Below, piece by piece: positions 1-6,608 of a DNA stretch of 6,608 bases (within the stretch, counting starts at the first letter, position 1; every line of letters begins with the position of its first letter). The notes under the pieces were generated by a model, which searched no databases, had not been told where the DNA came from, and saw nothing but the letters and a program-made list of their open reading frames with translations. Position numbers and translations under genes: made by a program. The stretch covers positions 1 through 6,608 of the forward strand of contig DATIER010000241.1 in assembly GCA_035455605.1 (NCBI GenBank), read 5' to 3'. Source of the stretch: AC-32 sp035455605. Its GTDB lineage: Bacteria > Actinomycetota > Thermoleophilia > Gaiellales > Gaiellaceae.

Positions 1-2374
<2,374 letters not shown>

Positions 2375-2375
2375 G

Positions 2376-2408
2376 AAAAAAGCCCTGCAAAGTTACGCTT
2401 TCCGGGCT
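2376..2408 (-). terminator. Terminator-like hairpin with U-tract between dciA and gyrB, capturing the gyrB Shine-Dalgarno
   Basis: Read on the minus strand, AGCCC (2408-2404) pairs with GGGCU (2385-2381). Inside this, AAAG (2401-2398) pairs with CUUU (2392-2389) around a CGUAA loop, with a small asymmetric internal loop (GG opposite GCA). Six U residues (2381-2376) follow at once, then one C, then the gyrB ATG. That is the form of an intrinsic terminator. The only Shine-Dalgarno candidate for gyrB, AGGG (2386-2383, 8 nt from the ATG), lies in the descending arm, so folding would hide it. The element may be a true terminator after dciA, an attenuator, or a translational on/off structure. The hairpin and tract are directly visible; the role is inferred. 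The internal loop makes the stem only moderately stable. Confidence 0.6.
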
Positions 2409-2414
2409 GCGGTA

Positions 2415-2420
2415 AGTCTA
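2415..2420 (-). promoter_or_regulatory. Possible -10 element (TAGACT) of a gyrB promoter overlapping the dciA stop codon
   Basis: TAGACT on the minus strand fits the TANNNT pattern of actinobacterial housekeeping -10 elements, and its first three bases are the TAG stop of dciA. A start site about 7 nt downstream would fall near 2408, the 5' foot of the hairpin, giving a leader of about 34 nt that is almost all hairpin. A weak -35-like CTGACG lies 14 nt upstream, which is too close for a good promoter. gyrB promoters in several bacteria respond to DNA relaxation, but nothing here shows that directly. Confidence is low because a six-base match in GC-rich DNA is cheap. Confidence 0.22.
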
Positions 2421-2882
2421 GCAGGCCGAGCGGTCGTCAGCGGCGCATGCGAGGCTCATCCGCGCAGCTTTTTCGACCGATTTGCGGAGATTCTCGGAGG
2501 CGATCCCCGCGGCGAGCTCGTGCGCCGCCCGCGCGTGCTCGAGCGTGGGCTCCGGCGGCGGCTTCCGGACTCCCTCCTCGGGCTCCGGCGAAGCCTCCGG
2601 GAGCGGGCCCGGCGCGAAGCGCAGACGCCTCGGCCCGGCGTCTCCGAGCGCCGCCTGCAGCCGGCTCGCGATCTCGGCCTCCAGCTGCTGGAGCTCGAAC
2701 GCCCAGGTCGACGAGGAGGCGTTCACGTGCAATGTCCCGTCGCGCGCGATCCGCGCGGGCCACGCGTTCGCGGCGACGGTCTCGCCGACCGCGCCCGGCC
2801 AGGCGGCGACCACGTCGGTCATCGCCCCGGCCGAGCCGAAGCGGCCGAGCTCGCGCCTGACCTCGTCTCCGATCCGGTCCAT
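2418..2882 (-). CDS. dciA: DUF721 family protein, probable DciA-type replicative helicase loader
   Basis: A 154-residue protein of the DUF721 family. Its best studied members (DciA of Mycobacterium and Pseudomonas) bind the replicative helicase DnaB and help load it at origins in bacteria lacking DnaC or DnaI loaders. The conserved domain spans about residues 1-90 and holds the usual landmarks: DVVAAWPGAVGE (23-34), a DGTLHVNASSSTWAFEL stretch (48-64) with W60, then a helix ending in RRLRF (85-89). A Pro/Glu-rich linker (about 90-113) leads to a predicted helical tail (about 114-146). Mycobacterium has the homologous gene in the same place between recF and gyrB, which supports the call. The ATG overlaps the recF stop as TGATG, and GAGGTG (2899-2894) is a fair Shine-Dalgarno inside the recF end, so it is probably coupled to recF. 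The helicase-loading role is taken from the family, not from residues seen here. Length is normal. Confidence 0.88.
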   Translation of the reverse strand: MDRIGDEVRRELGRFGSAGAMTDVVAAWPGAVGETVAANAWPARIARDGTLHVNASSSTWAFELQQLEAEIASRLQAALGDAGPRRLRFAPGPLPEASPEPEEGVRKPPPEPTLEHARAAHELAAGIASENLRKSVEKAARMSLACAADDRSAC

Positions 2883-3958
2883 CAGGCCGGCCGCACCTCG
2901 CTCGTGCCGTCGGCGCGCTGAGCGACCTCGAGCGTCTGCGAGGGGTCGCCGGGGAGCGCGCCCCGGCTCGCGCTGGTGACGAGCGTCTGGCCCGAGCCGC
3001 GCACGTGCTCGGCCAGGATCTGCCGCCTGCCCGAGTCGAGCTCGGAGAGGACGTCGTCGAGTAGGAGCAGCGGGCGCACCCCGCGCCGCTCCTCCAGCAG
3101 CTCGGCCTCGCCCAGCAGCAGCGCGAGCACCGCCAGCCGCTGCTCGCCCTGCGACCCGAACGTCCGCAGGTCGCGCCCCGCGGAGAGCACGCCCAGGTCG
3201 TCGAGATGCGGCCCGACGCCGGTGGCGCCGCGGTCGAGGTCGCGGTCGAGCCTCGCCTCGAGCTCGTCGGCGCTCGGCGGCTCGCCGTCGTACCGCAGCT
3301 CCGCCTGCGGCAGGCCGAGCTCGCCCGCGCGCTCGGCGAAGCGCGGCTGGAGCGCTGCCACCGTCTCGTGCCGTCCCGCGACCAGCTCTGTGCCGAGCCG
3401 TGCGACCTGCTCGTTCCACGGGGCGAGCGCCTCGCGCGACGAGAGACCTTGCGCGACTCGCCGCAGCGCCGCGTTGCGCTGCCCGACGGCTGCGCCGTAC
3501 TCGGCTGACAGCCCCGCACGCGAGGGCGCGAGGCGCCCGAGCACGCGATCGAAGTACGCACGGCGCGCAGCCGGCCCGCCCTTCACGACGACGAGCCGGT
3601 CCGGCGTGAACACGAGCGTCGTCACCTCGCCGCGCAGCTGCTCCGCCGCTCGCAGGCGCGCGCCGTTCACGGTCGCGCGCTTGCCGCTGCCGAGCTCGAG
3701 CGTGACCTCGACGTCGAGCGGGACGCCCGCACGCCGACCACGCAACGCGATGCGCGCCGCGTCACGCCCGAAGCGCACGAGCTGCGCGTCCGCGCGCGTC
3801 CGCGGCGAGAACCCCTGCGTTCCGACGTGCAGCGACTCGAGCAGGTTGGTCTTGCCTGCGCCGTTCGCGCCCGTCACGAGGATCAGTCCGGGCGCGAGCT
3901 CCAGCTCGAGCTTCTCGTAGGAGCGGTAGTCCCGGAGGGCGAGAGCGCTGACGATCAG
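2882..3958 (-). CDS. recF: DNA replication and repair protein RecF, with a CTG start
   Basis: SMC-like ABC ATPase of about 358 residues that, with RecO and RecR, helps load RecA at single-strand gaps and stalled forks. With the CTG start the protein begins as (M)IVSALALRDYRSYEKLELE, the standard RecF first strand. Walker A is GANGAGKT (30-37). The GPHLDD motif (249-254) precedes the ABC signature SQGEQR (269-274), then Walker B LLLLDD (to D301-D302) and the D-loop SELD (305-308). No ATG, GTG or TTG start is usable: the first downstream candidate, GTG at 3877, would begin two residues before Walker A and delete the first beta strand. CTG at 3958 lines up exactly with the initiating Met of Mycobacterium RecF and overlaps the dnaN stop as CTGA, the counterpart of the common ATGA coupling. 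I see no clear Shine-Dalgarno before it, so reinitiation by ribosomes leaving dnaN is likely. The stop overlaps dciA by one base. Confidence 0.95.
   Translation of the reverse strand: MIVSALALRDYRSYEKLELELAPGLILVTGANGAGKTNLLESLHVGTQGFSPRTRADAQLVRFGRDAARIALRGRRAGVPLDVEVTLELGSGKRATVNGARLRAAEQLRGEVTTLVFTPDRLVVVKGGPAARRAYFDRVLGRLAPSRAGLSAEYGAAVGQRNAALRRVAQGLSSREALAPWNEQVARLGTELVAGRHETVAALQPRFAERAGELGLPQAELRYDGEPPSADELEARLDRDLDRGATGVGPHLDDLGVLSAGRDLRTFGSQGEQRLAVLALLLGEAELLEERRGVRPLLLLDDVLSELDSGRRQILAEHVRGSGQTLVTSASRGALPGDPSQTLEVAQRADGTSEVRPA
2894..2899 (-). promoter_or_regulatory. Probable Shine-Dalgarno (GAGGTG) for dciA inside the recF 3' end
   Basis: GAGGTG on the minus strand lies 11 nt before the dciA ATG and is also the codon pair GAG-GTG of recF. 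Together with the TGATG stop/start overlap it supports the chosen dciA start and translational coupling. The spacing is a little longer than ideal. Confidence 0.45.
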
Positions 3959-5088
3959 CCGGCCAGACGGATCGGCATGATCAGGTAGAGGAACGAGTCG
4001 TCCTCGCCCTGCAGCACCGCCGGTCGCAGCGGGCTGATCAGCTTCAGGCGCAGCTGCTCGCCGCTGACCGACTCGATCCCGTCGCGCAGGAACTCGGCGT
4101 TGAACCCGATCTCGAGCGGCTCGCCGCTGAACGGGACCGGCAGCGACTCACGCGCCTCGCCGACGTCCTGCGTCTGCGCCGACACGGTCAGCTCGCCGTC
4201 CGCGAAGCGCAGCCGCAGCGGCGAGTTGCGCTGGGCCATCACCGCGACACGGCGGACGACCTCGAGCAGCTCCTCGCGCGGCAGCCCGAGCTCGTGCTCG
4301 AACGCCTCCGGCACGAGCTGCTTGTAGTTCGGGAACTGGCCGTCGATGCGGCGTGTCGTCAGCAGCGCGTCGCCGGTCGAGAAGACGACCTGGTTCTCGT
4401 GTACACCCAGCTCGATTCGCTCGCCGGCCTGGGCGATCCGCGCCAACTCCTGGAGCGCGCGCGCCGGGACGATCGCCTCGAGCTCCGGCACGTCGCCCTC
4501 GATTCCCGTCTCCTTCACCGACAGGCGGTAGGAGTCGGTCGCAGCCATCACGAGGTGGCCTGGCTCGAAACGCATCAGCACGCCGGTGAGGACCGGCCGC
4601 GACTCGTCGCGCGAGGCGGAGCGGCTCACACGCGAGACCGTCTCGAGCAGCCTCTCGCGGTCGACTTCGTGGCGCTCGGCGGTCTGGGCGTCCGGTAGCC
4701 GCGGGAAGTCCTCGGCGTTGTACGTGTGCAGCCGGTAGACCGCCGATCCGGAGCGAACCTCGACGGCCGCCTCCTCGAGCTTGTGCTCGACCGTCACGTC
4801 GGCGTCGGGGAGCAGCCGCGCGAGCTCGAGCAGCAGCCGCCCGGGCACCACCACCGAGCCTTCGCCCTGGACCGCGGCCTCGAACGACGTCCGCAGCGAG
4901 AGCTCCATGTCGGTCGCGGCGAGCTCCAGGCGCCCGCCAGAGGCCTGGAGCAGGATGCCGGCGAGGATCTGGACGGACGTGCGCGTCGAGACGCCGCGCG
5001 AGACGATTCCGAGGGCACGGGCCAACTCGTCGCGAGGGCAGGTGATCTTCAGCGTTCCCTGTGCAACCACAGCTTCGGTTTCCATCAT
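3955..5088 (-). CDS. dnaN: DNA polymerase III beta subunit (sliding clamp)
   Basis: Encodes the ring-forming processivity clamp. Two copies encircle DNA and tether polymerase III as well as repair and mismatch-repair proteins. The protein has 377 residues, the normal length for three repeated clamp domains (about 1-127, 128-253 and 254-377). Recognisable stretches are LARALGIVSRGVSTRTSVQIL near the N-terminus (residues about 23-43), AATDMELSLRT, SRPVLTGVLM with AATDSYRLS in domain 2, and RRIDGQFPNY at the start of domain 3. The C-terminal end YLIMPIRLAG carries the MP(M/I)RL motif that lines the peptide-binding pocket, followed by two extra residues. Two ATG codons stand in tandem. The first (5088) is preferred because AAAGGA (5103-5098) lies 9 nt before it; the second would give a protein one residue shorter. 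The stop TGA (3957-3955) overlaps the proposed recF CTG start. The 155-nt gap to dnaA may carry its own promoter. Confidence 0.98.
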   Translation of the reverse strand: MMETEAVVAQGTLKITCPRDELARALGIVSRGVSTRTSVQILAGILLQASGGRLELAATDMELSLRTSFEAAVQGEGSVVVPGRLLLELARLLPDADVTVEHKLEEAAVEVRSGSAVYRLHTYNAEDFPRLPDAQTAERHEVDRERLLETVSRVSRSASRDESRPVLTGVLMRFEPGHLVMAATDSYRLSVKETGIEGDVPELEAIVPARALQELARIAQAGERIELGVHENQVVFSTGDALLTTRRIDGQFPNYKQLVPEAFEHELGLPREELLEVVRRVAVMAQRNSPLRLRFADGELTVSAQTQDVGEARESLPVPFSGEPLEIGFNAEFLRDGIESVSGEQLRLKLISPLRPAVLQGEDDSFLYLIMPIRLAG

Positions 5089-5097
5089 TTATGAAAT

Positions 5098-5103
5098 TCC
5101 TTT
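5098..5103 (-). promoter_or_regulatory. Shine-Dalgarno (AAAGGA) of dnaN
   Basis: AAAGGA on the minus strand ends 9 nt before the first of two tandem ATG codons and 12 nt before the second, so it favours 5088 as the start. It sits in a locally AT-rich stretch (about 5087-5117) that stands out from the surrounding DNA and would keep the start region open. Confidence 0.7.
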
Positions 5104-5109
5104 GTCGTA

Positions 5110-5115
5110 GTCATA
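5110..5115 (-). promoter_or_regulatory. Possible -10 element (TATGAC) of a dnaN promoter
   Basis: TATGAC on the minus strand lies in the AT-rich stretch before dnaN. A start site about 7 nt downstream would yield a short leader that still contains AAAGGA. I could not find a convincing -35 at 16-18 nt upstream. The DnaA-box-like 9-mer at 5121-5129 would lie in the spacer, which would allow DnaA to influence the promoter. The match is 4 of 6 to TATAAT and does not end in T, so this is tentative. Confidence 0.25.
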
Positions 5116-5243
5116 GGGAGTGTGGAGCACGGGGATGACGCCGCGTTTCCGCTCCTGAAGCCGGGTTGCGCTGTGTGCGGCGGCTGGGGACGAACCGGCC
5201 TTGTCGACAGGGGCGTCGCCCGCCGCGCGAAGCGTCCACAGGC

Positions 5244-6587
5244 TCACTGGACTTGCTTGATCCGCTTGGTCAGCTCTTGCACCAGGTTGTACACATCCCG
5301 GTCCTCGCGGATCTTGCCGGCGATCTTCGTCGTCGCGTGGATGACCGTGGTGTGGTCGCGGCCGCCGAACTGACGCCCGATCTTCGGCAGCGACGCGTCG
5401 GTCAGCTCGCGTGAGAGGTACATGGCGACCTGGCGCGGGAAGACGATGTTCTGTGAGCGTTTCTCCCCGCAGAGCTCGTCGAGCGTGACGCCGAAGCGGT
5501 CTGAGACGAGCTCCTGGATCCGCTCGATCGTGACCTGCTGGACCTCGCCCTGCGGGAAGACGTCCTTGAGCACGTCCTGGGCCAGGTCCTCCGTCATCGG
5601 ACGGCCGGTCAGCGACGAGAACGCGACGACACGCGTGAGCGCGCCCTCGAGCTCCCGGATGTTCGACGAGATCCGCCCGGCGATGAACTCGAGCACCTTC
5701 GGGTCGGGCACGTGGATGCGGTCGGTCTTGACCTTCTTCCGCAGGATGGCGATCCGCGTCTCGAGGTCAGGCGGCTGGATGTCGGTGATCAGGCCCCATT
5801 CGAAGCGTGAGCGCAGCCGCTCCTCGAGCGTCGAGATCTCGCGCGGGGGCCGGTCGGACGAGATCACGATCTGGCCGCCGGCCTCGTAGATCGAGTTGAA
5901 GGTGTGGAAGAACTCCTCCTGGATCCGCTCCTTGTGCTCGAAGAACTGGATGTCGTCGATCAGGAGCAGGTCGTAGGCGCGGTAGCGCTGCTTGAAGCCT
6001 TCGATCCGCTTGTCGCGCAGCGCGTTGATGAAGTCGTTCATGAAGGTCTCGCTCGTCACGTAGCGCACCGAGAGCTCGCCCTGGTGCTCGCTGACGTACT
6101 GCGCGACCGCCTGCAGGAGGTGCGTCTTGCCGAGGCCGGTGCCGCCGTAGATGAAGAGCGGGTTGTAGGCCTGTGCCGGCGCCTCGGCGACCGCGAGCGC
6201 CGCCGCGTGCGCGAAGCGGTTCGACGATCCGATCACGAACGAGTCGAAGGTGTACTTCGGGTTCAGCCCGACGCCGGCGGGCTCCCGCCGGTGCACCTCG
6301 ACGGGCTCGGCGCTCTCGCCGTCGCGCTCGGTGACCGCGAGCTGGATGCGCCGCTCGTTACCGGTGGCGTCGCCGACGGCGGCGCTGATCAGGCCGATGA
6401 AGTGGCCCTCGATCCAGTTGCGCGTGAAGTCGTTCGGAACGCCGAGCACGAAGTCGTCGTCGCTCAGCTCCAGCCCCTCGACGTGGTCGAACCACGTGCG
6501 GTACGTCGTCTCGTTGAGGGCGCCCCTGAGCCGACCAGACACCTCGCTCCACAGGCCTTCCGCAGTCAGCTCGATTGGGGGCTCCAC
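5244..6587 (-). CDS. dnaA: Chromosomal replication initiator protein DnaA
   Basis: AAA+ ATPase that, bound to ATP, assembles on DnaA boxes at oriC, melts the origin and guides helicase loading; it also regulates transcription. The 447 residues show all four domains. Domain I (about 1-85) includes LWSEVSGRL and TYRTWFDHV. Domain II is a short linker (about 86-107). Domain III starts near NPKYTFDSFVIGSSNRFA (109-126) and has Walker A GGTGLGKT (148-155), Walker B LLLIDDIQF (207-215), the Box VII arginine finger R261 in RSRFEWGL, and sensor 2 R311 in SSNIRELEGAL. Domain IV (about 350-447) ends with the DNA-binding signature GGRDHTTVIHA (408-418). The length is like Bacillus DnaA and well below Streptomyces, because domain II is short. 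The start is GTG at 6587. AAGGAG lies 13 nt upstream, and no other in-frame start is present in the 21 nt before it. An upstream start outside the window cannot be excluded but is unlikely. Confidence 0.98.
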   Translation of the reverse strand: MEPPIELTAEGLWSEVSGRLRGALNETTYRTWFDHVEGLELSDDDFVLGVPNDFTRNWIEGHFIGLISAAVGDATGNERRIQLAVTERDGESAEPVEVHRREPAGVGLNPKYTFDSFVIGSSNRFAHAAALAVAEAPAQAYNPLFIYGGTGLGKTHLLQAVAQYVSEHQGELSVRYVTSETFMNDFINALRDKRIEGFKQRYRAYDLLLIDDIQFFEHKERIQEEFFHTFNSIYEAGGQIVISSDRPPREISTLEERLRSRFEWGLITDIQPPDLETRIAILRKKVKTDRIHVPDPKVLEFIAGRISSNIRELEGALTRVVAFSSLTGRPMTEDLAQDVLKDVFPQGEVQQVTIERIQELVSDRFGVTLDELCGEKRSQNIVFPRQVAMYLSRELTDASLPKIGRQFGGRDHTTVIHATTKIAGKIREDRDVYNLVQELTKRIKQVQ

Positions 6588-6600
6588 GCCGCCGGACGCA

Positions 6601-6608
6601 CTCCTTCT
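6601..6608 (-). promoter_or_regulatory. Shine-Dalgarno (AGAAGGAG) of dnaA
   Basis: AGAAGGAG on the minus strand at the window edge is a strong match to the anti-Shine-Dalgarno complement. It lies 13 nt before the GTG start, which is longer than the usual 5-10 nt. The codons in between (AGT GCG TCC GGC GGC) contain no other in-frame start, so the GTG remains the best choice. Confidence 0.6.

Larger units (their letters stand above)
5089..5243. other. dnaA-dnaN intergenic region with three weak DnaA-box-like sites; candidate regulatory or origin segment
   Basis: This gap is where oriC lies in Mycobacterium and Streptomyces. I see three 9-mers near the DnaA-box consensus TTATCCACA or its high-GC variant TTGTCCACA. 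TGCTCCACA is on the minus strand at 5121-5129 (7 of 9 to the first). TTGTCGACA is on the plus strand at 5201-5209 (8 of 9 to the variant); it contains the 8-bp perfect palindrome TGTCGACA. GCGTCCACA is on the plus strand at 5232-5240 (7 of 9 to the variant). There is no exact box. The only AT-rich stretch is short and abuts dnaN. At 155 nt with so few boxes it looks small for an actinobacterial oriC. It may be a remnant, a DnaA autoregulatory site, or simply the dnaN leader, with the origin elsewhere, for example upstream of dnaA. No small gene is apparent. Confidence 0.35.

Noticed and set aside
2418..3561. Long minus-strand frames overlapping recF out of frame, one of which runs into dciA
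   Set aside because: They look like a fusion or frameshift at first sight, but recF is intact in its own frame and dciA has its own ATG at the recF stop. The upstream parts are Arg/Ala-rich out-of-frame readings.
3875..3877. GTG as the recF start
   Set aside because: It lies two codons before Walker A and would remove the conserved first strand (SALALRDYRSYEKLELE). The CTG at 3958 fits the family alignment.
2976..3920. Long plus-strand frame antisense to recF, and a similar one at 4294-4698 antisense to dnaN
   Set aside because: They are Ser/Arg-rich or otherwise biased shadows of verified genes, with no recognisable motif or ribosome site.
5211..5221. GGGC-GTC-GCCC hairpin after dnaA as a terminator
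   Set aside because: The stem is only 4 bp with a 3-nt loop and no T-tract on either strand. Such matches are expected by chance in GC-rich DNA.
5089..5243. Firm annotation of oriC in the dnaA-dnaN gap
   Set aside because: No exact DnaA box, no clear box cluster and no sizeable AT-rich unwinding stretch. I kept it only as a weak candidate regulatory segment.

Overview
The window is a core chromosomal replication cluster. All five genes lie on the minus strand and are transcribed from right to left: dnaA (initiator), dnaN (sliding clamp), recF (gap-repair ATPase), a DUF721/dciA gene (probable helicase loader) and gyrB (gyrase subunit B, cut by the left window edge a few codons before its expected end). 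The order dnaA-dnaN-recF-DUF721-gyrB, with DUF721 between recF and gyrB, is the one known from Actinomycetota such as Mycobacterium and Streptomyces. The base composition is high in G+C (about two thirds by eye) with strongly GC-biased third codon positions. Together these suggest an actinobacterium. A deep-branching class such as Thermoleophilia is my best guess, because DnaA is short (447 aa) and GyrB carries a large insert that the classical Mycobacterium-type GyrB lacks. That class assignment is inference.

Layout. 6588-6608: end of the dnaA leader with a Shine-Dalgarno sequence. 5244-6587: dnaA, GTG start. 5089-5243: the only sizeable intergenic gap (155 nt), with three weak DnaA-box-like 9-mers, a perfect TGTCGACA palindrome, a possible -10 element and a good ribosome binding site for dnaN. 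3955-5088: dnaN. 2882-3958: recF, whose best start is a CTG that overlaps the dnaN stop as CTGA. 2418-2882: dciA, overlapping the recF stop as TGATG. 2375-2417: a 43-nt gap filled by a terminator-like hairpin whose U-tract runs to within one base of the gyrB start codon. 1-2374: gyrB.

The genes form one functional set: DnaA opens the origin, DciA is thought to help place DnaB, DnaN tethers the polymerase, RecF acts at gaps and stalled forks, and gyrase removes positive supercoils ahead of the fork. dnaN, recF and dciA overlap and look translationally coupled. gyrB looks separately controlled.

I found no accessory system, mobile element, CRISPR array, tRNA or rRNA. The points worth a second look are local: the hairpin that captures the gyrB Shine-Dalgarno, the CTG start of recF, and GyrB residues N426 and S76, which sit where antibiotic-contacting D and R are normally found. 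No previously undescribed multi-gene system is visible here.
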